Shown here piece after piece: positions 9,363 to 19,174 of a stretch of 64,000 nt of DNA; the stretch's first letter is position 1; each line of letters opens with the position of its first letter. Below the pieces are notes generated by a model. That model saw nothing but the letters and a program-made list of their open reading frames with translations. It was not told the DNA's origin and did not search any database. Made by a program: the position numbers and the translations under genes. This stretch comes from CBDCZY01 sp965224745 (GTDB taxonomy: Bacteria > Pseudomonadota > Gammaproteobacteria > Methylococcales > Methylomonadaceae): positions 310,001 to 374,000 of the forward strand of contig CBDCZY010000010.1 in NCBI GenBank assembly GCA_965224745.1. Direction: 5' to 3'.

Positions 9363-10014
9363 CCCTAATTATTCTGTGACCCTAATTATTCTGATTATTG
9401 GGAATTGCTATGGAAAAACAAAAAAATCTCAAAACAGGGATGACTATGTGTATGCCAGCCCTGTTCTAGTCAAAATATTAATTTATCATCTGAAATCACA
9501 AAATTCGTCACCAAAAGGACATTCCTCAATACCCTCTTCACAAACTTGTTTGCATAACTCCTTTTGCTCATTACATTGCTTTGCAGAACCGCCTGAAGCC
9601 CGGCACAAGTCATACTCGCAGGTAACACATCGCGCCACACAATTACGGGGACCACATCGAGGCGGCCAAGAGTAATCAGGCGGATAGTTGGTAGCAGGAT
9701 AAGAATTCCCAGTAACATCCTCCTGGATAGATTGGTCTGTAGGCTGTTCCTCGAGTTGATAGTCCATAGCGTTTGTCAACAGCGGTAGCAACAAGCAAAC
9801 CAAAAAAACAAGTGAACTTATAACCAGGCTTGTTGGTTCTGCTGTCTTGTCGTAACTCTTCATCTTAATTCTCCTTAAACGATTAAAGGTCAATGCAGGT
9901 TACGATTAATCGGTGCCAGAACGATATGAAAAATGTCGCATGATTGATGCGACAAATTCATTTGATTTTTACGGAGAATTGGATCAATGCCGAAAAGTAA
10001 TGTTACTCTGACCC
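9346..10014. repeat. 20-bp direct repeats flanking a 0.6-kb segment
   Basis: AAGTAATGTTACTCTGACCC is present identically at 9346-9365 and 9995-10014. The first copy runs straight into a 17-bp tandem duplication (TGACCCTAATTATTCTG at 9360-9376 and 9377-9393). The first copy overlaps the end of the RAYT fragment, so these are probably transposase-associated repeats. The segment between them carries the small Cys-rich gene. Confidence 0.7.
9486..9863 (-). CDS. small secreted cysteine-rich protein
   Basis: I place the start at the ATG at 9863 because AAGGAG (complement of 9871-9876) lies 7 nt upstream; a longer reading from 9893 lacks such a site. The product is 125 aa with an N-terminal hydrophobic segment (VISSLVFLVCLLLPLLTNA) that looks like a signal peptide. 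The mature part holds ten Cys within its last 60 residues, arranged CGPRNC, CVTCEYDLC, C, CKQVC, C, C, so disulphide bonding or metal binding is likely. I recognise no family. It sits between two copies of a transposase-associated repeat, which suggests it was carried in. Confidence 0.6.
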   Translation of the reverse strand: MKSYDKTAEPTSLVISSLVFLVCLLLPLLTNAMDYQLEEQPTDQSIQEDVTGNSYPATNYPPDYSWPPRCGPRNCVARCVTCEYDLCRASGGSAKQCNEQKELCKQVCEEGIEECPFGDEFCDFR

Positions 10015-10453
10015 CGCTTATTTAATTAAAAAGTTGTAAAAGGAATATAATGAATAAGGTTAGATTGTGATCGCGAAGCGAGTCACAATCTGAACCGTTT
10101 GTTGGACAAGCCCGATTTTATTGTTTGGTATGAATTACGCTATTGAAAATAGCTTTTTGCTAAATAGCCCGATTAATGCGATAGGCTTCTAATTTTTGAA
10201 CGATTTTATAAATGTTGACAGACTTGCATTTCGATCATTCAGAAGTCTCCATTTTTGATCAATTTTACCCGTTTTCATAACAAGCGGCCGTCTCAGCCCA
10301 TCATGCGCTGTTCGTCCTGTTACCTGAGAATGATTGTCTCATTTCAACGGCGGGGCTGTATGAAGCCCAAGCACCAGCCATTACTTTTTTAACCACTGGT
10401 GTAGGTGGGGTTGATTCGAGCCCGCCTACGCCAGTGGCCATGAAACAAAAGCC
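10015..10453. other. intergenic region with two long hairpins
   Basis: No gene is supported. A hairpin with 9-bp arms AGATTGTGA/TCACAATCT, extended by CGC/GCG, spans 10062-10091. A longer one spans 10393-10437, with 17-nt arms (CCACTGGTGTAGGTGGG and CCCGCCTACGCCAGTGG) pairing throughout with two G-U pairs. The second lies 17 nt after hppA and may end its transcript, although no T-run follows on the minus strand. Confidence 0.45.
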
Positions 10454-12622
10454 TTAGAGCATTGGAGCGATAACCAAGGCAACGACAGACATTAATTTCA
10501 ATAATATGTTTAGGGATGGGCCTGATGTGTCTTTAAATGGATCACCTACAGTATCACCAACGACAGCCGCTTTGTGAAGTTCTGAGCCTTTGGAATATCT
10601 TTCACCTTGTATAGTAACGCCTTCTTCTACCATTTTTTTAGCGTTATCCCAAGCGCCACCAGCGTTGGACTGGAAAATGGCCAACAAGACTCCTGATACA
10701 GTAACACCTGCCAAAAGGCCACCGAGCATTTCTGCACCACCAGCAAAGCCAATGACAACGGGCGTTACTATAGCCAGTAAACCCGGTAACACCATTTCTC
10801 TGATAGAGGCAGCCGTCGAAATTTCGACGCACTTACTATATTCCGCTTTACCGTCAGCTTGTTGAAAAATTTTCTGATCTTCCGGATCCCATTCATCAAT
10901 TTCTTTACCGTCATTTTTTCGCATGACTGCAAGCGCTGCTTTTAATTCGGGAATTGATGCAAACTGTCTTCTGACTTCCTTGATCATATCCATGGCGGCT
11001 CGTCCAACCGCGCCCATAGCCAAAGACGAAAATAAATAAGGCAGCATGCCGCCGATGAATAACCCTGCCATCACCAGCGGTTGGGAAATATCAATGCTGG
11101 TTATGTGTGCTGTGGTCATAAATGCCGCAAATAATGCCAAGGCTGTTAAAGCGGCTGATCCAATAGCGAAGCCTTTACCGATAGCCGCCGTAGTATTCCC
11201 GACTGCATCGAGTTTGTCGGTGCGTTTGCGGACCTCTTTGGGTAAAGAGGCCATTTCTGCGATGCCTCCGGCATTATCGGAAATGGGGCCATAAGCATCG
11301 ACCGCTAACTGAATGCCTGTGTTGGATAGCATGCCTACTGCCGCTATGGCGATACCATACAGACCCGCGAATTCGTAAGATCCAATAATGGCGCCTGCTA
11401 AAATAAGAATGGGTATGGCAGTTGACTGCATACCGACACCTACACCGGCTATGATATTAGTAGCAGATCCGGTCAAAGATTGCTCAACGATACTGGTGAC
11501 AGGTTTTGTCCCTGTGCCGGTATAGTGCTCAGTAATATAACCAATAGCCAGGCCTGCTAATAAGCCGATAATTATGGCTATAAAAACACCATTGGCGGTG
11601 TAAGTGCCGGTCGCTGTTTGCCAGGATGCAGGAAGCAACCAGGAGGTAATAAAAAAAGTTGCTATCAGCATGAGGACTGAAGAAAATAATTCACCACGAC
11701 TCAAACCTTTTTTTGGATTCTCACCTTCTTTGACGCGAACAAAAAAGGTTCCGAAGATCGATGTTAAAATGCCAGTTCCTGCAAGAAGCAAGGGTAATAG
11801 AACAGCATTCAGTCCACCAAAATCATTATTCATTTCGAAGCCGCGCGATCCGATTAATGCGGCTCCCAGCACCATGGTTCCAATGATAGAGCCAACATAA
11901 GATTCAAAAAGGTCAGCGCCCATACCCGCGACATCACCGACATTATCGCCAACATTGTCTCCAATAGTCGCAGGGTTTAAAGGATGATCTTCTGGAATAC
12001 CTGCTTCCACTTTCCCAACTAAATCTGCACCGATATCTGCGGCTTTGGTATAAATTCCACCACCAACCCTGGCAAAAAGAGCAATTGACGATGCTCCAAA
12101 TGAAAATCCCGTAAGCACCGTGATGATACGGTGATAGTCCCAGCCGAAGCTGGAATATAGGATAAATAATCCACCTAAACCAAGAACCCCCAAGCCGACT
12201 ACGCCAAGCCCCATTACCGAACCACCGGTAAAAGCTACTTCAAGCGCTGTTGATAAATTGGTTCGAGCGGCCTGCGTGGTTCTGACATTAGCTTTGGTCG
12301 CGACTCGCATACCGATAAAACCAGCCAAGGCAGAACAAAATGCGCCAAGTATGAATGAGAATGCGATTAACCACGAGGAAGCGGGAGAAAAGTAACCCAT
12401 CCAGCCAAGTACACAAGCTACAACCAAGACAAAAATCGAGAGAACTTTATATTCGGCTTTCAGGAAAGCCATGGCGCCATCAGAGATATAGGTTGCAATC
12501 CGTTGCATTCGTTCATCACCTGGATCTTGCTTGGTAACCCATCGGGAACGCCAAAAAGTAAAAATTAATGCTATGAGTCCAAAGACTGGAATTGAATATG
12601 TAATTGTTTGTCCCATCATCAT
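10454..12622 (-). CDS. hppA: membrane-bound ion-translocating pyrophosphatase
   Basis: A 722-aa polytopic protein of usual family length. It couples hydrolysis of pyrophosphate to pumping H+ or Na+ across the cytoplasmic membrane. The substrate-binding motifs are present: GGIYTKAADIGADLVGKVE at 188-206 and DNVGDNVGD at 222-230. The K+-sensitivity position reads GNTTAA (475-480); Ala at this site marks the K+-dependent class, whereas K+-independent H+ pumps have Lys. K+-dependent members include both Na+ and H+ pumps, so the ion is not settled. It is a single gene, divergent from the riboswitch-controlled receptor. In methanotrophs such enzymes recycle biosynthetic pyrophosphate. Confidence 0.96.
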   Translation of the reverse strand: MMMGQTITYSIPVFGLIALIFTFWRSRWVTKQDPGDERMQRIATYISDGAMAFLKAEYKVLSIFVLVVACVLGWMGYFSPASSWLIAFSFILGAFCSALAGFIGMRVATKANVRTTQAARTNLSTALEVAFTGGSVMGLGVVGLGVLGLGGLFILYSSFGWDYHRIITVLTGFSFGASSIALFARVGGGIYTKAADIGADLVGKVEAGIPEDHPLNPATIGDNVGDNVGDVAGMGADLFESYVGSIIGTMVLGAALIGSRGFEMNNDFGGLNAVLLPLLLAGTGILTSIFGTFFVRVKEGENPKKGLSRGELFSSVLMLIATFFITSWLLPASWQTATGTYTANGVFIAIIIGLLAGLAIGYITEHYTGTGTKPVTSIVEQSLTGSATNIIAGVGVGMQSTAIPILILAGAIIGSYEFAGLYGIAIAAVGMLSNTGIQLAVDAYGPISDNAGGIAEMASLPKEVRKRTDKLDAVGNTTAAIGKGFAIGSAALTALALFAAFMTTAHITSIDISQPLVMAGLFIGGMLPYLFSSLAMGAVGRAAMDMIKEVRRQFASIPELKAALAVMRKNDGKEIDEWDPEDQKIFQQADGKAEYSKCVEISTAASIREMVLPGLLAIVTPVVIGFAGGAEMLGGLLAGVTVSGVLLAIFQSNAGGAWDNAKKMVEEGVTIQGERYSKGSELHKAAVVGDTVGDPFKDTSGPSLNILLKLMSVVALVIAPML

Positions 12623-12868
12623 AATATTTTATTTTGTTAGTGAAGTTATTTTTTACTCCTAAGTGATATTATGCCTAAACTCGGTCAACGCTCTTTTGTA
12701 ACAAGTCAATATTCTGGCTGGATTCCATTCAAAACCATTGCACAGTACACCTGTTCCAATTTCCGGGTCAAGTTGTTGTGGTTTTTTTAAAGCATCTAAT
12801 TTATTTTCTGGCATGGATACCATTGCATAATTCCCCAAAAAAACTAATAATGTAATCTTGCTTTTTGG

Positions 12869-13047
12869 TGCCATCAATTTTTTAGCCTGATGGTTAAACG
12901 GGAAGTCGGTAAGGTTTTACCAAAGCCGACGCTGCCCCCGCAACGGTATGTAAGTCATAGAATCATCTGCACACCACTGTGTTGAAAACATGGGAAGGTG
13001 ATGATTTTGGTCATAAGCCGCTTACCAGCCCGGAGACCGGCCAAACA
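12869..13047 (+). promoter_or_regulatory. cobalamin riboswitch
   Basis: The core matches the adenosylcobalamin aptamer: a TTTTAGCCTGATGGTTAAACGGGAA-like start, the B12 box GCCGACGCTGCCCCCGCAAC (near 12926-12945), the downstream CACTG and GGGAAGG blocks, and the closing AGCCCGGAGACCGGCC (13027-13042), with a possible P1 pairing TTTGG/CCAAA. It is on the plus strand about 130 nt before the TonB-dependent receptor, so high cobalamin should reduce receptor expression. No clear terminator follows, which favours control of translation. Boundaries are approximate. Confidence 0.92.
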
Positions 13048-13181
13048 GTATTATCAGGAAGTGCTTTGGAGAGTGCCGCAGGTGAACAGGTCAATCGTCA
13101 TCTACAGGTCTTTTCACTGCGCTCTCTATTTTCGCAAACCCAATTCACCAAGCGCGGGTGGCGCAGAAGGAAAGTAAGTCA

Positions 13182-15278
13182 TTGAATATCATATTAAGAA
13201 AAGGACCGCATTTGCTGTGGTTGAGTGCTATGCAGATACTTTTTAGCAACAACTCGATTTGTGCTGAAACTACCCTCATTACTCCTCAGTCTTCCGATAT
13301 ACCTATTGAATTGGACGTGATGTCCGTTGAAGGTCGGGCAACAGATTTATTAGGGATTGCCACCTCTGCATCCCAAGGGGTTGTGGGTCAACCTGAATTT
13401 GAACATCGTCCGTTGGCACGTGTTGGTGAGCTGGTTGAAGTGGTGCCGGGAACATTGGCTACACAACACAGTGGTTCAGGGAAAGCTAACCAGTTTTTTC
13501 TACGTGGATTTAACTTGGATCACGGCACCGATTTTTCGGTGATGGTAGACGGCATTCCTATGAATATGCCAACCCATGCTCATGGCCAAGGTTATTTGGA
13601 TTTGAACAGTATCATTCCAGAACTAGTTGATCGCGTAAACTATGGCAAAGGGCCTTATTACGCTGATGTCGGCGACTTTTCTTCAGCGGGTTATGCCAGA
13701 ATGCAGACCAAAAGCCGACTCACTAAAGGCATCATGAAATTTACTGGTGGTGAGTTTGGTTATTATCGGGGAGTTCTGGCTAATTCCCATCAGCTTGGAC
13801 CAGGTGAATTATTATGGGGTGGAGAAGTTCATCAATACGATGGCGTATGGCAGCAACCGGAAGATTTGGGTAAATATAATGGTATGTTGCGATATACCTT
13901 GGAGCGTGACAACTGGGGCTTATCAGTAAATGGTAAAGCTTATCATTCCTCGTGGACGGCTACCAATCAAATCCCTGAACGAGCCATCCAAGATGGCCGG
14001 TTGAATCTATATGGTTCAATGGATCCTTCGGATGGTGGTAAAACCAATCGATATAGCTTATCGAGTCATATTTGGAGCGAAGGAGAAAGCTACCGTAACG
14101 ATATTAACGTGTATGCGGTTTACACAGATTTAAGTCTTTATTCCAACAATACTGGATTTCTAAATGCAATCAACGGTGATCAAGTTTTGCAAAAAGAACG
14201 AAGAGTTCAGACTGGTGCACAACTGGAGCATACGCTGTATGGCAGTCTATTAGGATTTGACATGGAAAATACTATAGGTTTGAAGGTGCGGCATGACGAG
14301 ATAATGGGTATTACCTTGAATAATACTCAGCAACGTAATTTTGTTAATTCAGTTCGAGATGACGATGTCAGTGAGACGAGTGTCGGTTTGTTTTTTAAAA
14401 ATGAAACGCACTGGCTAGAAAAATTTCGTTCAACCGCTGGTTTGCGCGCCGATTTTTTTGAATTTGATGTAACCAGTAAAATGCAGAAACTTAATTCGGG
14501 AGATGATGGAGCTGTTCTTTTGAGTCCAAAGTTAAGCCTCATAGTAGGGCCTTGGTACGACACTGAATTGTTTCTGAATATGGGTTATGGCTATCATTCT
14601 AACGATGTTCGCAGTGCCACCATTCAGGTCGATCCAGTCAGCAATCAAGCAGTTGATTCCGTTAATCCGCTGGTTTGGTCGCGTGGTGCAGAAGTGGGGG
14701 TACGTAATCAACTAATACCTGGTTTAACCTCAACCGTGGCTCTATGGTGGTTGCAAATGAATTCCGAATTAATCTTTGTTGGTGATTCTGGTACCACTGA
14801 ACCAAGCGGTAGCAGCGAACGTTATGGTATCGAATGGACTAATTACTATCAGCCGATCGATTGGTTAACATTGGATGCTGACTTAGCCCTGACCACAGCT
14901 CGATTTCGTGATGCCAAAGCCGGCGAAGATCACATTCCTAATTCTATCGGTAGAGTCGTCAGTACCGGAGCCACAATAGACTTTCCCTACGGTTTTTTTG
15001 CCACGTTAAGGTGGCGACATTTTGGGCATGTGCCTTTAACCGAGTCTGGATCGGTTCAAGCTGGGGATACTAACCTGATAAATTTAGGTGTCGGCTTGCA
15101 GCGCGATTTTTATAAAGTGGAAGTCAATGTCTTTAACTTGTTGGACTCAAAAGATAGCGACATCGCCTATTTTTATAACTCTCGCTTACCCGGAGAACCT
15201 GCTGAAGGAATTGAAGGCGTTCTGAAACATCCCGTTGAACCTAGAATGGTGAGAGTAACGGCGACAGTTCGCTTTTAA
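13182..15278 (+). CDS. TonB-dependent outer-membrane receptor under riboswitch control
   Basis: About 698 aa. I favour the TTG at 13182 because AGAAGGAAAG ends just upstream and it leaves a compact signal peptide ending ...SNNSICA; a GTG at 13158 is the alternative. The plug domain is clear (VGELVEVVPGTLATQHSGSG, then FFLRGFNLDHGTDFSVMVDG), followed by a 22-strand-type barrel rich in aromatic residues and ending VRVTATVRF with the terminal Phe used for barrel assembly. It imports a scarce ligand using TonB energy. The upstream cobalamin riboswitch suggests the ligand is cobalamin, a precursor or cobalt; the protein itself does not prove that. Confidence 0.9.
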   Translation: MNIILRKGPHLLWLSAMQILFSNNSICAETTLITPQSSDIPIELDVMSVEGRATDLLGIATSASQGVVGQPEFEHRPLARVGELVEVVPGTLATQHSGSGKANQFFLRGFNLDHGTDFSVMVDGIPMNMPTHAHGQGYLDLNSIIPELVDRVNYGKGPYYADVGDFSSAGYARMQTKSRLTKGIMKFTGGEFGYYRGVLANSHQLGPGELLWGGEVHQYDGVWQQPEDLGKYNGMLRYTLERDNWGLSVNGKAYHSSWTATNQIPERAIQDGRLNLYGSMDPSDGGKTNRYSLSSHIWSEGESYRNDINVYAVYTDLSLYSNNTGFLNAINGDQVLQKERRVQTGAQLEHTLYGSLLGFDMENTIGLKVRHDEIMGITLNNTQQRNFVNSVRDDDVSETSVGLFFKNETHWLEKFRSTAGLRADFFEFDVTSKMQKLNSGDDGAVLLSPKLSLIVGPWYDTELFLNMGYGYHSNDVRSATIQVDPVSNQAVDSVNPLVWSRGAEVGVRNQLIPGLTSTVALWWLQMNSELIFVGDSGTTEPSGSSERYGIEWTNYYQPIDWLTLDADLALTTARFRDAKAGEDHIPNSIGRVVSTGATIDFPYGFFATLRWRHFGHVPLTESGSVQAGDTNLINLGVGLQRDFYKVEVNVFNLLDSKDSDIAYFYNSRLPGEPAEGIEGVLKHPVEPRMVRVTATVRF

Positions 15279-15500
15279 GAAAGGCTTGTTGCAACTGAAT
15301 ATATTAAATTTAGTTCAATGCTTGGACAAAAAACATTTGGTTGTCGATTAATTTTTTTCCTATATGCTGTCACGTTTTACTGATTTGTTGTGCTAGGTTC
15401 AATTTTAGATGAACAAGTAAAAATGCAGTAAATTCATATAACTATTCAAGACTAAATTTCCGATTGATCACTGTAGAGTACGAATTCTAGTTGCTGTCAG

Positions 15501-18500
15501 ATGACAACTCTTAAAGATGTTAATGCGTGGATAGCATTACAGAAGGACCTTATAAACAAAACGACTAATAAAGATTTTGTAAACATCTTACAGCTAGGGG
15601 CAAAAGCTGAATTACCAATGACTGACCAATTTTTTAAAAAACCAATACTGAACTCTCCGTATGAATACCCTTCTTCCCATTGGGAATTGGTGGAAGGCTT
15701 GCCGACTCAAAAAATCATCTCGTCAAGAAGAAAACCGAATTCATTACGCCAATACCCAAACCTAAAAAACAAAAATCAGTTACAGCAGATATTTTTGATG
15801 AAAGCCTTGGACTGGGTGATGGTAGCCAGAAATACGACCCCATCTCGATTATCAACGAGCTACGCAAACATGTAGACGCGTGGCGCGAGTTACAGAACGA
15901 ACGAGATTGGCTGGTCACGCCTGATACTGCCAGATTGCTCAAACACTGGCGCCACTATGAATTCAATGGTCTTCGCCCCTTTTTCTGTCAGATAGAAGCG
16001 GTTGAAGTGGCAATTTGGCTGACGGAAGTGGCTCCTAAGATGGGTAAGACGGGCAAGAAGTTTCTGGATTACCTGAAAAATGCCAATGAAGATGCTAACC
16101 CTGGCCTCATGCGTCTGGCATTAAAGTTGGCGACGGGTGCCGGTAAAACAACGGTCATGTCGATGATTATTGCCTGGCAAACAGTGAATGCAATGCGGCA
16201 ACCCGGCAGCAAAAAATTCACGCGTGGTTTTTTGCTCGTAGCGCCAGGCTTGACCATTCGTGACCGTTTGCGTGTCCTTCAACCAAACGATCCGGATAGC
16301 TATTACAAAAATAGAGAGATCGTTCCAAACGATATGCTGAATGATCTGGACCGGGCAAAAATCATTATAACCAATTATCATGCATTCAAACTTCGCGAAC
16401 GCATTAATATTTCTAAAGGCGGCCGTGCTCTCCTAAAAGGTAAGCGAGGTGAAGATTTAAATACCCTCGAAACAGAAGGCCAGATTTTACAGCGTGTCAT
16501 CCCCGAATTAATGGGTATGAAAAACATCATGATTTTGAATGATGAAGCACATCACTGTTACCGGGGAAAGCCCGGCGAAGTCGAAGAGGGCGATCTGAAA
16601 GGCTATGAAAAAAAACAAGCGCAACACAATCGGGAAGCTGCAAGACTATGGATTTCCGGACTTGAAATCATAGCGAAGAAAATCGGCATCAATAGAGTCA
16701 TTGATTTATCCGCAACGCCATTTTTCTTAAGTGGCTCAGGCTATGCGGAAGGTACCTTGTTTCCCTGGACAATGAGTGACTTTTCATTGATGGATGCGAT
16801 TGAATGTGGAATTGTCAAACTGCCACGCGTTCCTGTGGCAGATAATATTCCCGGCGCTGAAATGCCGAAGTTCCGAGAACTGTGGAAGCACATAGGCACG
16901 AAGATGCCAAAAAAAGGCAGAGGCAAAGGCGCAAAGCTTGACCTCTCAATATCCCGGTTGAGTTACAAACAGCATTAGAGGCACTCTATGGCCACTACGA
17001 AAAAACCTTCGAGTTATGGCAACAAGCAGGGATAAATGTCCCGCCGTGCTTTACTGTCGTCTGCAACAACACGGCAACATCAAAATTAGTTTTTGATTAT
17101 ATATCCGGTTTTCATCGGGAAAATGAAGATGGCTCAACGGAACTTGAGAATGGCAGGCTAAAACTGTTCAGAAATTTTGATAATCACGGAAACCCATCGC
17201 CTCGACCAAATACCCTGTTGATTGATAGTGAGCAATTAGAATCAGGCGAAGCGCTTGATAAAAATTTCCGCGAGATGGCCAGTGATGAAATTGAGCGCTA
17301 TCGTCGGGAAATTGTCGAACGCACCGGCGATCAAAGACAGGCAGAAAACCTGACTGAGCAAGACTTGTTACGTGAAGTCATGAACACTGTCGGCAAATAT
17401 GGCGCTTTAGGTGGCACTATTCGCCGCGTGGTATCGGTATCCATGCTGACCGAAGGTTGGGATGCCAATACCGTTACTCATGTATTGGGTGTGCGGGCTT
17501 TTGGCACGTAGCTATTATGTGAACAGGTCATTGGCCGCGCATTGCGCCGTCAATCCTACGAACTTAATGAAGAAAACCGCTTTAACGTCGAATACGCAGA
17601 TGTTCTTGGAATCCCCTTTGATTTTACGGCTAAACCTGTTGTCGCCCCACCTCAGCCACCACGTGAAACGATTTATGTAAAAGCAGTCCGTCCTGAACGA
17701 GATGCCTTGGAAATTCGTTTTCCTCGCGTCAGTGGTTATCGGGTAGAGCTGCCGGAAGAACGACTAACTGCTTTATTCAATGAAGACTCGGTACTTGAAT
17801 TAACACCAGATTTAGTCGGTCCGTCAGTCACGCAAAATGCTGGAATTATCGGTGAAGCGGTTGACCTGAGTTTGATACATACAGGTGATCTAAGACATTC
17901 AACCCTGTTATTCCATCTTACTCAGCGATTACTCTACACAAAATGGCGTGATCCCGGAAAAGAGCCAAAATTACATTTGTTTGGACAACTCAAACGCATT
18001 ACAAAACAATGGCTTGATAATTATCTTGTCTGCAAAGGCGGAACCCAACCTGCTCAGTTAATGTATCAAGAACTCGCTGATATGGCTTGTTCCAGAATCA
18101 CAGCAGCCATCACACAAGCAGAACATAACAAAAATCGCCCGATTAACGTACTGCTCGATCCATACAATCCCACAGGTTCAACTGCGCATGTCAGTTTTAA
18201 CACATCCAAAACAGATCGTTGGGAAACCCATCCGCTAAAATCGCATATCAATTGGGTGATTTTAGATAGCGACTGGGAAGCAGAATTTTGTCGTGTCGCA
18301 GAGTCGCATGAAAAAGTCATCGCTTATGTCAAAAACCATAGTCTGGGGTTTGAAGTCCCTTATCGTTACGGTTCTCAAACACGACAATACCGCCCTGATT
18401 TTATTGTTCAAGTCGATCAAGGCAATGATGAGGTTTTGAACCTGGTCATAGAAATTAAAGGTTATCGCCGTGAAGATGCCAAAGAGAAAAAACTCACCAT

Positions 18501-18654
18501 GGACACCTACTGGGTTCCTGGGGTAAATAGCCTCGGAAATTATGGACATTGGGCTTTTGCTGAGTTTACTGACACTTACCTGATGCAAAGCGAATTCGCT
18601 GAAAAGATTGAAGCTGAATTCAACAGGGTGATAGAAACTCTCATCACAAGCTAA
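15501..18654 (+). pseudogene. type III-like restriction enzyme (helicase/nuclease), broken
   Basis: Reassembled across frames, this is a Res-type protein of about 1050 aa similar to the BPTD_3080 family. It shows Walker A ATGAGKTT (near 16133), the NDEAHH box, SATPFFLSGSG, the helicase motif CEQVIGRALRR and a C-terminal PD-(D/E)xK nuclease (YRPDF, then VIEIKGYRRE). Three lesions are visible. There is a frameshift near 15725-15740, where HWELVEGLPTQKI leaves frame and EFITPIPKPKK follows. There is another near 16945, where LDLS is followed out of frame by IPVELQTALEALYGHYE. An amber TAG at 17509-17511 stands where Gln (CAG) is expected. It is the partner of the methyltransferase gene that begins at 19598. 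Confidence 0.85.
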
Positions 18655-18655
18655 A

Positions 18656-18674
18656 GTACACTATAATAGTGTAC
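18656..18674. promoter_or_regulatory. palindromic operator overlapping a -10 box
   Basis: GTACACTATAATAGTGTAC is a perfect palindrome with 9-bp arms and a single central base. It contains TATAAT (18662-18667) and lies 27 nt upstream of the first antitoxin ATG, 2 nt past the stop of the dead restriction gene. Autoregulation by the antitoxin or antitoxin-toxin complex is the obvious reading. No good -35 box is visible. Confidence 0.7.
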
Positions 18675-18701
18675 ACGAAAAAAGTATATCGGAGATGCAA
18701 T

Positions 18702-18926
18702 ATGAAAAACATTACATTGAGTGCAGATGAAAATTTGATTGAATCGGCACGGCAACGTGCAGCAAGTGAACAGACCACCTTGAATGCCAAATTTCGTGAA
18801 TGGCTGGAAGATTATGTTCGGCGACAGCGACAAGCAGATGAAGCGATGGCATTTATTGAAGAACTGCGTAAATCAGTGCGTACGGGTGGGCGTAAATTTA
18901 CCCGGGATGAGATGAATGAGCGCTAA
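18702..18926 (+). CDS. VapB-like antitoxin, first copy (orphan)
   Basis: A 74-aa protein beginning MKNITLSADENLIESARQRA, a ribbon-helix-helix-like DNA-binding N-terminus, with an acidic and basic C-terminal tail ending DEMNER. The ATG at 18702 has GGAG 7 nt upstream; an in-frame ATG at 18669 lies inside the operator and is unlikely. It is a clear paralogue of the next gene. No toxin follows directly: a start codon equivalent to that of the neighbouring toxin is present at 18916, but its frame closes after eight codons, so this copy has lost its partner. Confidence 0.8.
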   Translation: MKNITLSADENLIESARQRAASEQTTLNAKFREWLEDYVRRQRQADEAMAFIEELRKSVRTGGRKFTRDEMNER

Positions 18927-18952
18927 TTTTTCTGACAGTTAGAGGAACTCTT

Positions 18953-19174
18953 ATGAAAAACATCACATTAAGTGCCGAAGAAAATCTTATCGAAGCGGCG
19001 CGTCAACGTGCTGCCATTGAACATACGACATTGAACGAGCAGTTTCGGCTCTGGCTGGCTGAATATGCGCGTAAGCAAGAACAACTTCGTTTTTATGACG
19101 AAACGATTACGGCATTGCGTGGCAAACTGAAAGTTGGACGGAAACTGACTCGGGAAGAGATGAATGAGCGTTGA
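18953..19174 (+). CDS. VapB-like antitoxin, second copy
   Basis: A 73-aa paralogue of the preceding protein (MKNITLSAEENLIEAARQRA... ending REEMNER), again with a DNA-binding N-terminus and a C-terminus expected to wrap the toxin. It overlaps the PIN-domain toxin gene by 11 nt, the usual arrangement for translational coupling of antitoxin and toxin. It is probably transcribed from the palindromic promoter upstream of the first copy. Confidence 0.85.
   Translation: MKNITLSAEENLIEAARQRAAIEHTTLNEQFRLWLAEYARKQEQLRFYDETITALRGKLKVGRKLTREEMNER

Noticed and set aside
9376..9675. 99-codon plus-strand frame
   Set aside because: It is antisense to the Cys-rich secreted gene, which has a signal peptide and a good ribosome-binding site.
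10393..10437. Long hairpin considered as an integron attC site
   Set aside because: The conserved R-box (GTTRRRY) and complementary core positions are absent, and no cassette array follows; an ordinary palindrome is more likely.
12659..12877. 72-codon minus-strand frame between hppA and the riboswitch
   Set aside because: No ribosome-binding site, no recognisable motif, and it occupies the region expected to hold the divergent promoters.
12979..13185. 68-codon frame on the plus strand
   Set aside because: It lies within and just after the cobalamin aptamer; the sequence is explained by RNA structure, and the frame has no family resemblance.
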